Shown here one piece after another: positions 51,130 to 60,063 of a stretch of DNA of 64,000 bases (positions are counted from its first letter, which is position 1; each line of letters begins with the position of its first letter). The DNA comes from Mycobacterium ostraviense (GTDB lineage: Bacteria > Actinomycetota > Actinomycetes > Mycobacteriales > Mycobacteriaceae): contig NZ_NKRE01000001.1 in assembly GCF_002705925.1 (NCBI RefSeq), positions 2,415,224 through 2,479,223 of the forward strand, given 5' to 3'. Position numbers and translations under genes: made by a program. The notes beneath the pieces were generated by a model. It was not told the origin of the DNA, searched no databases, and saw nothing but the letters and a program-made list of their open reading frames with translations.

Positions 51130-53502
51130 TCAGAACCCGTGCGGGCCGGCCGGGCCGGGCGACGGCGGCTCGGTGTGCACTGGCGGCGTGTGCGGCACCG
51201 GCGGCTCATTACCGAACACTGAGGCGCTCGGCGGCGCATACTGGGCGGGCGGTTCCACCGACACCTGCTCTTGCGGTGTCAACACCGGTGTGTGCTCAAC
51301 CGGAGGAGTCGGCCCCGGTGCCGGCGTCGGAATCGGGGCATATGGAGCCGGTGCGTTGATCACGGGGGCATTCATGCCACCGAGTCCGACAGGGCCCGGG
51401 CTGTGGACGACGGGACCACCGCCCGACGGAGGAGTCACCTGGCCATCAGCCCCGGCGCCCGCACCGCCCTGGATGACGGGGCCGTGGACCGCCGGGATGG
51501 CCGGTCCGGGCTCGGCCGGCGTGGTGCCAGCGCCGACACCACCGCCGAGTGCGGCACCTTCGTGGCCGAGGATGTCGCCGTGCGCCCCGCCGGCCGCGGT
51601 TCCGCCGACCCCGGCTTGACCACCGAGGCTGGTATCGCCGCCGACGCCGGCAGCGGTGCCGCCGAGCCCGGCAGCGGTGGCGCCGCCCGCCCCGGTCGCC
51701 GTGCCACCGAGCCCCGCAGCTGTGCCGCCGCCCGCGCCCGTCGCCGCGCCACCGAGCCCCGCAGCTGTGCCGCCGCCCGCGCCCGTCGCCGCGCCACCGA
51801 GCCCCGCAGCTGTGCCGCCGCCCGCGCCGATATAGGTGCTTTCACCGCTCACGATGTCGCTGCGGCCGACCGCTCCAATACCCAGGCCGGCACCGCTGGT
51901 AACACCCGTTTGACCGCCCACGCCGACGCCACCCAGCGGACCTGAAATATGCGGGGTAGCCGCGCCGTTCAGGGCAGCGCCTTCGCTGGCGATCAACCCA
52001 GCCTGGCCGCTCGCGCCCAGCGATGCGTTGCCGCCAATACCGGTTAGGCCGCTGACGTTGGTTACGCCGGCGAGCCCACCACCCGCTGAGGCCGCTGCCC
52101 CACCGCTCAACGCTGCCTGTCCGCCGAGGCCGAGACCGGCCTGGCTTGCGATACCTGCCGAACTGGCGATACCCGCCTGACTGGCGACCGCGGCCTGGCC
52201 AGCGATACCCGCCTGACTGGCGACCGCGGCCTGGCCAGCGATACCCGCCTGACTGGCGACCGCGGCCTGGCCAGCGATACCCGCCTGACTGGCGACCGCG
52301 GCCTGGCCAGCGATACCCGCCTGACTGGCGACCGCGGCCTGGCCAGCGATACCCGCCTGACTGGCGACCGCGGCCTGGCCAGCGATACCGCCACCGGCAC
52401 CTACAGCCGCCTGGCCTCCAATACCCGCCGCTCCGCCAACAGCGCCACCGGCCTGGCCCCCAATGCCACCTTGGGCGCCCACACCGACCTTGCCTACAAG
52501 GCCGCCACTGGCCTGACCACCAACAGCGATGTGGCCATTGCCACCGGCACCAACGGCGGCGCCAGCCTGACCCCCAACACCGGCACCGATCACGCCACCA
52601 GCCTGACCACCAACACCAGCACCAATCACGCCACCGGCCTGACTACCGAGGCCAAACCCTGCACCACCACCGATGGCGCCACCAGCCTCACCGCCGATGC
52701 CGCCGCCAAGGCCCCACCCCAGTCCGGCACCAGCCTGAGCACCAGCGGCGGCCTGGCCTCCAAGACCAAAGCCCACACCGGTCTGCAGTCCCAGACCCGT
52801 CTGAGCACCCAGACCTAGGCCGGCTCCAACTTGAGCTCCAATTCCGGCCTGAAAACCGGCAGAAAAACCTAGACCAGCCTGGGCGCCCAAGCCCGTCTGC
52901 GCGCCAAGCCCAAGGCCTAACCCAGCACCAACCTGTGCACCGATCGCGCCCTGGACTCCAGCACCGAAGCCCAGACCCGCCTCACTGCCAAAGCCTCCGG
53001 TCGGGGCGGCAAACACGACACCGGGAACGAATCCGCTCGCACCCGTCTGCCAACCCAGCCCGCTCTGGCTCCAGGCCCCGGCACCCAAACCACTGGTCAG
53101 CCCAGCGGCCAAACCGGCGCCCACGTCGGTCGCGATGACGCTCGCTGCGGAGGCGCGCAGCTCGCCCGCGAACAGGCCCTCACCGCCGGCGGTGGCGCCG
53201 GCGGTGCTCATGACGGCTCCGGCATCCTGGGCAACAACAGCGGACGACATATCCCCCCCATCAGCCGCCAGCGCAAGGCCGTGCTGATCGGCCACCGCCT
53301 GCTGTAAACCACCGATCGGGTCGCCGGCACCAAGATCAAGGAAAGGCAGCGCGCTGGCCGCGGCCGCCGAGAACTCCGCGGGCGACACATTGATCAAACC
53401 GGCGTTGGTCATGGCCTGCCCGGGAGCGGCGACGAACGACCTTGCCGCGTCTTCACTGCGGAACAGGCTCAGGATGTAGTCGACCAGCGAGGTCATGTTC
53501 AT
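51130..53502 (-). CDS. iniB: IniB, enlarged Gly/Ala-repeat protein
   Basis: 790 aa from ATG 53502 with AAGGGAC just upstream. Residues 1-~55 form the IniB N-terminal domain (MTSLVDYILSLFRSEDAARS, then FVAAPGQAMTNAGLINVSPAEF). The rest is almost all Gly/Ala with Gln, Leu and Ser in short repeats, including six exact QAAVASQAGIAG copies and a 15-residue AGGGTAAGLGGAATG array. It ends in a Pro-rich tail (EHTPVLTPQEQVSVEPPAQY). H37Rv IniB is about 479 aa, so this one is much expanded. First gene of iniBAC, induced by cell-wall drugs; exact role unknown. Confidence 0.9.
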   Translation of the reverse strand: MNMTSLVDYILSLFRSEDAARSFVAAPGQAMTNAGLINVSPAEFSAAAASALPFLDLGAGDPIGGLQQAVADQHGLALAADGGDMSSAVVAQDAGAVMSTAGATAGGEGLFAGELRASAASVIATDVGAGLAAGLTSGLGAGAWSQSGLGWQTGASGFVPGVVFAAPTGGFGSEAGLGFGAGVQGAIGAQVGAGLGLGLGAQTGLGAQAGLGFSAGFQAGIGAQVGAGLGLGAQTGLGLQTGVGFGLGGQAAAGAQAGAGLGWGLGGGIGGEAGGAIGGGAGFGLGSQAGGVIGAGVGGQAGGVIGAGVGGQAGAAVGAGGNGHIAVGGQASGGLVGKVGVGAQGGIGGQAGGAVGGAAGIGGQAAVGAGGGIAGQAAVASQAGIAGQAAVASQAGIAGQAAVASQAGIAGQAAVASQAGIAGQAAVASQAGIAGQAAVASQAGIASSAGIASQAGLGLGGQAALSGGAAASAGGGLAGVTNVSGLTGIGGNASLGASGQAGLIASEGAALNGAATPHISGPLGGVGVGGQTGVTSGAGLGIGAVGRSDIVSGESTYIGAGGGTAAGLGGAATGAGGGTAAGLGGAATGAGGGTAAGLGGTATGAGGATAAGLGGTAAGVGGDTSLGGQAGVGGTAAGGAHGDILGHEGAALGGGVGAGTTPAEPGPAIPAVHGPVIQGGAGAGADGQVTPPSGGGPVVHSPGPVGLGGMNAPVINAPAPYAPIPTPAPGPTPPVEHTPVLTPQEQVSVEPPAQYAPPSASVFGNEPPVPHTPPVHTEPPSPGPAGPHGF
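51661..51840. repeat. 45-bp tandem repeat inside iniB
   Basis: Units beginning ACCGAGCCCCGCAGC (plus strand) at 51706, 51751 and 51796, with a diverged unit at about 51661. They encode AGGGTAAGLGGAATG on the minus strand. In-frame, so copy change alters only length. Confidence 0.85.
52174..52389. repeat. Six perfect 36-bp tandem repeats inside iniB
   Basis: Units at 52174, 52210, 52246, 52282, 52318 and 52354 are identical by eye (start CGCCTGACTGGCGACCGCGG). They encode QAAVASQAGIAG. Perfect identity implies recent expansion; likely a strain-variable VNTR. Confidence 0.92.
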
Positions 53503-53640
53503 GTCCCTTCAATTCAATGTGTGGAGTTGTTCGCCGAGAAGGCCGGCGCTCTGCCATCAACGCTATGGAGTCAGCATCCCGCCGAAATCGGGGTCAGATC
53601 CCCCGGTCAGTCAGGTACCCATCGGGATCGGCCAGGCCAC

Positions 53641-53700
53641 CCCATTAGGGGGTTAGGGGAAATCGACGCGCCCCTACGCGACACCGAAAACAGCCCCTAT
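53641..53700 (-). promoter_or_regulatory. CCCCTAA-type direct repeat upstream of iniB
   Basis: On the plus strand TTAGGGGG (53645-53652) is followed at once by TTAGGGG (53653-53659), preceded by CCCA and followed by AAAT. Oppositely oriented CCCCTA words occur at 53671 and 53694. The site is about 140 bp upstream of the iniB ATG. The same words recur upstream of the IniB-domain paralogue (54421-54447). It is a candidate operator for the regulator encoded nearby. Confidence 0.55.
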
Positions 53701-53767
53701 CAACCGCATTTCTGGACGTCAACAGCCACCGGTCAAGCCTTCACCGGGCGATCGATCAGGTCAGTAA

Positions 53768-54316
53768 CTAATGAATTTCACCGTGGATACCGAACCCGCG
53801 GTGGTCGGGGTCGACGGTGTGCGGGTGAATGATCGGGTGGTCCCAGATCGCCGGGTCGTCCGCCGGGAAGCCACCATGGTCGAACCTCGAATCGGGCACG
53901 TCAGCGCCGGTGAGCAGCACCGACGGCTCATGCGGTTCGATCCCGACCGGATGAGGATCGGTGGGCATTTCGCCGGACCCCGGCAAGACCGGCTCGTTGA
54001 TCACATGGCTTGCCGAGCTGTGCTGTTGGAAAGCCGGCGCCGTGGTGTGCGGTGAGAACGCATCGAGAGCAGCCGCCGCCGCGCCGCTTGCCCAGACGTT
54101 GCCATGGTCAGCGATTTGCGTCCCGGCAGCAGCTCCAGCCGAACCGGCCATTGACAGCGAATCCGACACTACTGGGATCAGATTCTTGACGTCGGCGCTG
54201 GTCACATTCGCAAGGTGAGCATCAGCGATCGCCTGAGCCGGGTTGGCCGCATAACGCGCGGCTACCTCCGGATCGCGTACCAGCGAGATGACGAAGTCGA
54301 GCAACGAGTTTGCCAT
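53768..54316 (-). CDS. IniB N-terminal-domain protein (Rv0340-like)
   Basis: 182 aa from ATG 54316, chosen for the GGAGG site 6 bp upstream and because MANSLLDFVISLVRDPEVAA then aligns with IniB. Residues 1-~55 are the same domain as IniB (VRDPEVAARYAANPAQAIADA versus FRSEDAARSFVAAPGQAMTNA, each within 21-residue segments), followed by an Ala-rich middle and an Asp/His/Pro-rich tail (DHPIIHPHTVDPDHRGFG). No Gly/Ala repeat array. It lies upstream of iniB on the same strand with 265 bp between; H37Rv Rv0340 is in the same place. Perhaps a co-induced partner or regulator of IniB. Confidence 0.8.
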   Translation of the reverse strand: MANSLLDFVISLVRDPEVAARYAANPAQAIADAHLANVTSADVKNLIPVVSDSLSMAGSAGAAAGTQIADHGNVWASGAAAAALDAFSPHTTAPAFQQHSSASHVINEPVLPGSGEMPTDPHPVGIEPHEPSVLLTGADVPDSRFDHGGFPADDPAIWDHPIIHPHTVDPDHRGFGIHGEIH

Positions 54317-54420
54317 CGCGCCTCCACTTCGCACATCTCTCGTGCTGGTCTCGCGTTAGCACGATGCTATCGGTTGACTGCGCCGCTGTGTTCGGTGTGA
54401 AACCCGCGGACCCCGCGATC

Positions 54421-54467
54421 CCATTAGGGGGTGTCACATTAGGGGAATACCGGGGTTATGGGGAATG
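54421..54467. promoter_or_regulatory. TTAGGGG repeats in the divergent iniR / IniB-domain gene promoter region
   Basis: TTAGGGGG (54424-54431) and TTAGGGG (54439-54445) lie 15 bp apart start to start, and a related TTATGGGGAATG follows at 54456-54467. CCCATTAGGGGGT is shared exactly with the site before iniB at 53641. The region lies between the starts of the Rv0340-like gene (54316) and the regulator (54533), so one operator could serve both directions. Confidence 0.55.
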
Positions 54468-54532
54468 ACGGGCTATGGTGAAACGGCTGCCGACAAACCA
54501 GTGAAAACCAGTGGACTGCGAAGAAGCCGAGG

Positions 54533-56989
54533 ATGCGAAATGAGCCACCGGCCGGACTCGCGCAATACGGCGACGCATCCGTGATCCCTTCGCCCGCCGA
54601 TGTCCCGCCCGCCGCACGCGGTGTCGTCGATGACTTGGCCAATGCCGCCAAGACCCCCGTCAAAGCCCTTGTCTGTGGTGGCATCGGAACCGGCAAGACA
54701 TCCCTGCTGGCCGCGGGCCGCGAGGCGCTGCGCCGCGCCGGGTTGACGATCCTGACCCGCCCTCCACGGGACGGTGATCCGTCCGACGCGGTGTTCGTCG
54801 TCGACGACGCCCACCTACTGACCGACGCCGAACTCGTTCGGCTGACCGAGCGGGCCTCCGAACCTCATGCCACGGTCGTGGTAGCCGCCGAAGATCACCA
54901 GCAGGACCCGGCGCTACGTGCCCTGACGATGGCCATCGAACGGCAGCGGCCTCGAGTATCACTGGGTCCGCGGCCGGTCGCCGAGCACCTGCGTGATTGC
55001 ACGGCTGGGTTGCCGTTCCTGATCCATGCGGTGTCCGACGGGGCGCATCCGCCGGCACAGGCCGCCAAGTTCGCGCTCGTCAAGCGGTTGCGCCGACTCG
55101 ACGAACCGACACTGGAGGCGATGCTGCTCATGTCGCTGAGTCCAGGGTTAGGGGTCACCGATGTGGCTGCAGCGCTTGGGGTTTCGACAGCAGACGCCCG
55201 CCGGCTAGTCGATCGTGCGTACGGCAGCGGACTCGTCGTACCCGCCCATCCCCCGGCCTTCCTGCAGGCTGTGCATGACGCCATCGCCCTGATTATCGGC
55301 AACGCGCGCCACCATCAGATCGAAACATCACTGCTGCGTAAGCAATTCGACATTTCGCCGATATCGCAGGATCTCGCGTTGCAACTAGCCGAACATGGGT
55401 TACATGACGACCGGCTGGCAGCCGTCCTCAGCCGATATGCCGTGGCCGACGGCGACTCGGCCCGCAGCGCACGGCTGTACCGGGCGGCGGTCAATGCGGG
55501 TGCCGCCGGACTGACCTCCCGGCTGGCCGATGCGCTTGCCCTCACCGCCGATTGCACAGCAGCGGCAGCACTGGCCGACGAGCTGCTCAGCTCGCCCGAT
55601 TCCGCCCAACGCGCCGCGGCGGTGCGGATTGCGGCCAGCGTCGCCACCCATGACGGCAATACAGCTCAGGCCGCCGAATTGTTCGGCTGGCTGGGTCCAC
55701 ATCCGGACGCGGTGGTCGGTTCGGCCGCGGCGATCGTGCTTGCGGCCAGGGGTGATCTGACGGCTGCACGAGATACGTTGCGTATCAATGACTCCGGTCC
55801 ACCGACGATGGCTGCGCGAGCTTCGCGCGGCCTCGCCGAGGGGCTACTGCTGACGATGGATCAGCCCTATCCGGTCGCGATGGCAAAACTGGGCCAGGCC
55901 CTTGCGGCCCAACCATCGGTGACCGAAGCCATGCCGGACAGCCCGGCCGCGCTGGTTGCCTTGGCCGCAATACACGCCGGCGACCCGGTTCGCGCCCGCA
56001 GCGTGATCGGGCGGGCGGTGCGCGCCGGTGGCGACGCAGTGTTTCGGAGCCGGCACCTGCTGCTGTCCGCCTGGATCAAGATGCAAGACGGCCAGCTGCC
56101 GTCGGCCGCCGCGGATGTCGCCGCAGCCGGCACGGAGCTTCACCGACGTGACGCGTTGTGGGCCGCGGCACTGCACATTGCGATCGCGCGCCGCAGCGGC
56201 GATACCGGTGTGCTGCACAAGCAGTGGTCCGCCGCCATGGATGTGCTCGCCGAATATTCGATCGACCTGTTCGCGCTGTTGCCTCTCGCCGAATTGTGGG
56301 TGGCCGCCACCCGAATACGCCAGGTGGACCAACTGGAATACCCCGTGAATGAGGCGTTCGCCCTTCTGGATTCGCTGGGCAGCCCGCCCTTGTGGGCCAA
56401 TTCACTGCACTGGGCCGGCGTGCACGCCGGAATACTTGCCGGCTCACCAGAGTCGGTCGCGCCGCACGGGCAGGCCCTGGCCGCGGCGGCGGCCCACAGC
56501 GGCCTCGCGCAGATCCTGTCCGGTGCCGGCCGGACCTGGCTACGAGTGCTGGCCGATCAGGTCGACGCCGACGAGGTAACCATGGCGGCACGGTCGCTGT
56601 CCCGCGTTGGTCTGACCTCGGACGCGACCAGGCTGGCCGGGCAGGCCGCCCTGCAAACCTCGGACCCCAAGGTTTCGGGTGCGATGCTGCAACTGGCCCG
56701 AGACCTGAAGCTGGGCACGGGTTCTGAGGAGGTCAACGACCTGGAGCCGGCTGCGGGCGCGTCGGCTGCACCACGCCAGCCAGCGACGGGCACTCCGCTG
56801 TCCGATCGGGAACGCGAAGTCGCCGAGTTGCTGCTGCTGGGGATGCCGTACCGCGACATCGGCAGCCGGTTGTTCATTTCGGCCAAGACTGTCGAACATC
56901 ACGTCGCACGGATCCGCCGACGGCTCGGCGCCGAGTCCCGCTCGGAAATGTTGTCGATGCTGCGCGCAATGTTGAGCCCACCGGACTGA
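54533..56989 (+). CDS. iniR: MalT/LuxR-type ATP-binding transcriptional regulator (Rv0339c-like, IniR)
   Basis: 818 aa. The N-terminal P-loop ATPase has Walker A ALVCGGIGTGKTSLL and Walker B VFVVDDAHLL. A long helical, TPR-like sensor region follows (about residues 270-740). The C-terminal LuxR helix-turn-helix reads TPLSDREREVAELLLLGMPY and IGSRLFISAKTVEHHVARIR. This is a STAND/MalT-like activator design, where a ligand controls ATP-dependent activation. The H37Rv counterpart Rv0339c has been named IniR, regulator of iniBAC (recalled). It is divergent from the IniB-domain genes. A GTG at about 54580 is an alternative start. Confidence 0.85.
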   Translation: MRNEPPAGLAQYGDASVIPSPADVPPAARGVVDDLANAAKTPVKALVCGGIGTGKTSLLAAGREALRRAGLTILTRPPRDGDPSDAVFVVDDAHLLTDAELVRLTERASEPHATVVVAAEDHQQDPALRALTMAIERQRPRVSLGPRPVAEHLRDCTAGLPFLIHAVSDGAHPPAQAAKFALVKRLRRLDEPTLEAMLLMSLSPGLGVTDVAAALGVSTADARRLVDRAYGSGLVVPAHPPAFLQAVHDAIALIIGNARHHQIETSLLRKQFDISPISQDLALQLAEHGLHDDRLAAVLSRYAVADGDSARSARLYRAAVNAGAAGLTSRLADALALTADCTAAAALADELLSSPDSAQRAAAVRIAASVATHDGNTAQAAELFGWLGPHPDAVVGSAAAIVLAARGDLTAARDTLRINDSGPPTMAARASRGLAEGLLLTMDQPYPVAMAKLGQALAAQPSVTEAMPDSPAALVALAAIHAGDPVRARSVIGRAVRAGGDAVFRSRHLLLSAWIKMQDGQLPSAAADVAAAGTELHRRDALWAAALHIAIARRSGDTGVLHKQWSAAMDVLAEYSIDLFALLPLAELWVAATRIRQVDQLEYPVNEAFALLDSLGSPPLWANSLHWAGVHAGILAGSPESVAPHGQALAAAAAHSGLAQILSGAGRTWLRVLADQVDADEVTMAARSLSRVGLTSDATRLAGQAALQTSDPKVSGAMLQLARDLKLGTGSEEVNDLEPAAGASAAPRQPATGTPLSDREREVAELLLLGMPYRDIGSRLFISAKTVEHHVARIRRRLGAESRSEMLSMLRAMLSPPD

Positions 56990-57100
56990 GCCGCAGATAA
57001 GACGCAGCACCGACCGCGAAGTTAGGACAGCCTTTCTCGCATCGAACACGGCAAAGATGACAGTATGGGCAGGTTGAGCAGGCAATAGAGCACGCCAGAG

Positions 57101-57147
57101 TGACCCAAAATGACCCAAAAATGACCCAAAAATGACCCAAAAATGAC
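57101..57147 (+). repeat. 11-bp tandem repeats in the etfD leader
   Basis: TGACCCAAAAA occurs at 57111, 57122 and 57133, preceded by a 10-bp version at 57101 and followed by a broken TGAC at 57144. The array is A-rich in a GC-rich genome and ends only ~21 bp before the chosen GTG start of etfD, so it sits in the promoter or 5' untranslated region. Copy change would alter spacing by one helical turn. Confidence 0.9.
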
Positions 57148-57168
57148 AAGGCATTGGAGAGACTTTCG

Positions 57169-60015
57169 GTGACCACGCAGACGCTCATCAGACTGGTAGT
57201 CGGCCTGGGCATGACCGCGATAGTGGGCGCATTCGCGCTGCGACGGGTCTGGTGGCTGTACAAGCTGATCATGTCCGGTCAACGGGCCAGCGACCGCAAC
57301 GACAACCTCGGGACCCGCATCTGGACCGAGATCGCCGAGGTGTTCGGCCAGCGCCGGCTGCTGAAGTGGTCGATCCCGGGTCTGGCGCACTTCTTCACCA
57401 TGTGGGGCTTCTTCATCCTGCTGACGGTCTATATCGAGGCCTACGGGTTGCTATTCCAGCCCAATTTCCACATCCCGATCATCGGCCGGTGGGACGCGCT
57501 GGGCTTTCTGCAGGACTTCTTCGCGACCGCGGTGTTCCTCGGGATCGTCACCTTCGCGATCATCCGGTTGCGGACCGAGCCCAAGGAGTACGGCCGCGGC
57601 TCACGGTTCTACGGGTCACACACCGGCGGCGCGTGGCTGATCCTGTTCATGATCTTCAACGTCATCTGGACCTATGTGCTGGTGCGCGGGTCCGCGGTGA
57701 ACAACGGCACGCTGCCCTATGGCAAGGGGGCATTCTTATCTCAGTTGTTCGGTTCGATCCTGCGTCCGCTGGGCCACACCGGCAACGAGATCCTGGAGAC
57801 GGTGGCCCTGCTGCTGCACATCGGCGTCATGCTGGCCTTCCTGATCATCGTGCTGCACTCCAAGCACCTGCACATCTTCCTGGCCCCGATCAACGTTGTG
57901 TTCAAGCGCCTGCCCGACGGGCTGGGCCCGCTGCTGCCCATCGAGGCCGACGGCAAGCCGATCGACTTCGAAAACCCGCCCGACGACGCCGAATTCGGGC
58001 GCGGCAAGATCGAAGACTTCACCTGGAAGGGCATGCTCGATTTCGCCACCTGCACCGAATGTGGGCGCTGCCAGTCGCAGTGCCCGGCGTGGAACACCGG
58101 CAAGCCGCTCTCCCCGAAGCTCGTCATCATGGACCTGCGCGACCACTGGATGGCTAAGGCGCCCTACCTCCTGGGGGAGAAGCAACCGAGCGAAAAGGGG
58201 GGCGAGGGCGGCTACGTCGAATCCGGTCGCGGCGAACACCACCACGTTCCCGAATCCGGATTCGGCCGGGTGCCCGGCTCCGGGCCCCAGCAGGCGAACC
58301 GACCCCTGGTCGGCACCGCGGAACAGGGCGGCGTCATTGATCCCGACGTGTTGTGGTCGTGCGTGACCTGCGGCGCCTGCGTCGAGCAGTGCCCGGTGGA
58401 CATCGAGCACGTCGACCACATCGTTGATATGCGCCGCTACCAGGTGATGATGGAGTCGGAGTTCCCATCCGAACTGTCGGTGCTGTTCAAAAACCTTGAG
58501 AACAAAGGGAATCCGTGGGGGCAGAACGCCTCGGACCGCACCAACTGGATCGACGAGGTCGACTTCGACGTCCCGGTGTACGGCGAGGACGTCGACAGCT
58601 TCGACGGCTTCGAGTACCTGTTCTGGGTGGGCTGCGCGGGCGCCTACGACGACAAAGCCAAGAAGACCACCAAAGCCGTCGCCGAACTGCTGGCCACCGC
58701 CGGGGTGAAGTTCCTGGTACTGGGTGCCGGGGAGACCTGTAACGGCGATTCCGCACGCCGCTCGGGCAACGAATTCTTGTTCCAGCAATTGGCCACCCAA
58801 GCCGTCGAGACCCTGGACGGACTGTTCGAGGGCGTGGAGACCGTCGACCGCAAGATCGTGGTCACCTGCCCGCACTGCTTCAACACCATCGGCAAGGAAT
58901 ACCGGCAGTTGGGCAGCAACTACACCGTGTTGCACCACACTCAGCTGCTCAACAGGCTGGTACGGGACAACCGATTGGTCCCCGTGACTCCCGTTTCCCA
59001 AGACATCACCTACCACGACCCGTGCTATTTGGGCCGGCACAACAAGGTGTACGAGGCCCCACGTGAGTTGATCGGCTTCGCGGGCGCCAACCTCACCGAG
59101 ATGCCGCGCCATGCCGAGCGCAGCTTCTGCTGCGGGGCGGGCGGCGCGCGGATGTGGATGGAAGAGCACATCGGCAAACGGATCAACCACGAACGCGTCG
59201 ACGAGGCGCTGGCCACCAACGCCGCCACCATCGCCACCGGCTGCCCGTTCTGCCGGGTGATGGTGACCGACGGCGTCAACGACCGGCAGGAAGAAGCCGG
59301 CCGCAGCGGCGTCGAGGTGCTCGACGTGGCCCAGGTGTTGCTCGGGTCGCTCGACCGCGACGCGGTGAAACTGCCGGAGAAGGGCACCGCCGCCAAAGAG
59401 GCCGAGAAGCGGGCCGCTAAGACGAAGAAGGCAGAGAAGGCAGAGAAGGCAGCGCCGAAAGCCGCCACGCCGACCGCTCCAGCTGAGGCTCCGGCCGAGG
59501 CTGCGGCTGAAGAACGGCCCGCCGCGCCGGTCAAGGGGCTGGGCATCGCGGGTGGAGCGAAGCGGCCCGGCGCCAAGAAAGCAGCTCCCGCTAAAGCGAC
59601 GGCCCCCGCCCCTGGCGTCGAAAGCGAAACCGCCAAAGCACCAGCGGCCGCACCCGCCAAGGGGCTCGGCCTGGCCGCCGGCGCCAAACGCCCGGGAGCC
59701 AAGAAGGCCACCGCCCCGGCAGCGGCTCCAGCACCGGCTGCCCCCGCCGAGGAGACCGGCACAGCACCCGAAGCCGCGGCACCGCCGGCGGCACCCGGGA
59801 AAGGTCTCGGCATCGCCGCCGGTGCCAAGCGTCCAGGAGCCAAGAAGGCCAGTGCCCCAGCGGCGCCGTCGGCACCGGCCGCCTCCGCCGAACCTGAGAC
59901 AAAACCGGAACCGGCAGCCCCCGCCGCGCCGGCCGATGCCGACGCGGCTCCCCCGCCGGCACCCGTCAAGGGGCTGGGCATCGCACCCGGCGCCCGTCCA
60001 CCGGGGAAGCGCTGA
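57169..60015 (+). CDS. etfD: EtfD-like membrane iron-sulfur oxidoreductase
   Basis: 948 aa from GTG 57169 (GGAGAG about 8 bp upstream; TTG 57154 is an alternative). N-terminal membrane part has about five helices of the nitrate-reductase-gamma type. Two [4Fe-4S] motifs follow (CTECGRCQSQCPAW and CVTCGACVEQCPV), then two CCG domains (TCPHCFNTIGKEY; YHDPCYLG, CCGAGGARMW and CPFCRVM). The H37Rv homologue Rv0338c has been identified as EtfD, which passes electrons from ETF (fatty-acid beta-oxidation) to the quinone pool. The last ~160 residues are an unusual Ala/Pro/Lys tail with repeated KGLGIAxGAKRPGAKKA. It is followed by aspC 48 bp downstream. Confidence 0.9.
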   Translation: MTTQTLIRLVVGLGMTAIVGAFALRRVWWLYKLIMSGQRASDRNDNLGTRIWTEIAEVFGQRRLLKWSIPGLAHFFTMWGFFILLTVYIEAYGLLFQPNFHIPIIGRWDALGFLQDFFATAVFLGIVTFAIIRLRTEPKEYGRGSRFYGSHTGGAWLILFMIFNVIWTYVLVRGSAVNNGTLPYGKGAFLSQLFGSILRPLGHTGNEILETVALLLHIGVMLAFLIIVLHSKHLHIFLAPINVVFKRLPDGLGPLLPIEADGKPIDFENPPDDAEFGRGKIEDFTWKGMLDFATCTECGRCQSQCPAWNTGKPLSPKLVIMDLRDHWMAKAPYLLGEKQPSEKGGEGGYVESGRGEHHHVPESGFGRVPGSGPQQANRPLVGTAEQGGVIDPDVLWSCVTCGACVEQCPVDIEHVDHIVDMRRYQVMMESEFPSELSVLFKNLENKGNPWGQNASDRTNWIDEVDFDVPVYGEDVDSFDGFEYLFWVGCAGAYDDKAKKTTKAVAELLATAGVKFLVLGAGETCNGDSARRSGNEFLFQQLATQAVETLDGLFEGVETVDRKIVVTCPHCFNTIGKEYRQLGSNYTVLHHTQLLNRLVRDNRLVPVTPVSQDITYHDPCYLGRHNKVYEAPRELIGFAGANLTEMPRHAERSFCCGAGGARMWMEEHIGKRINHERVDEALATNAATIATGCPFCRVMVTDGVNDRQEEAGRSGVEVLDVAQVLLGSLDRDAVKLPEKGTAAKEAEKRAAKTKKAEKAEKAAPKAATPTAPAEAPAEAAAEERPAAPVKGLGIAGGAKRPGAKKAAPAKATAPAPGVESETAKAPAAAPAKGLGLAAGAKRPGAKKATAPAAAPAPAAPAEETGTAPEAAAPPAAPGKGLGIAAGAKRPGAKKASAPAAPSAPAASAEPETKPEPAAPAAPADADAAPPPAPVKGLGIAPGARPPGKR

Positions 60016-60063
60016 CCACGATTTGACACCTGTCAGCAAATTTCACTGGACAGCGATGAGACC

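Noticed and set aside
52174..52389. Regular 36-bp repeats that look CRISPR-like
   Set aside because: There are no spacers: the copies are directly adjacent, identical and encode QAAVASQAGIAG in the iniB frame. No cas genes in the window.
57736..60039. 767-codon minus-strand frame across etfD
   Set aside because: Antisense shadow of a strongly supported gene; composition is low-complexity and has no recognisable motif.
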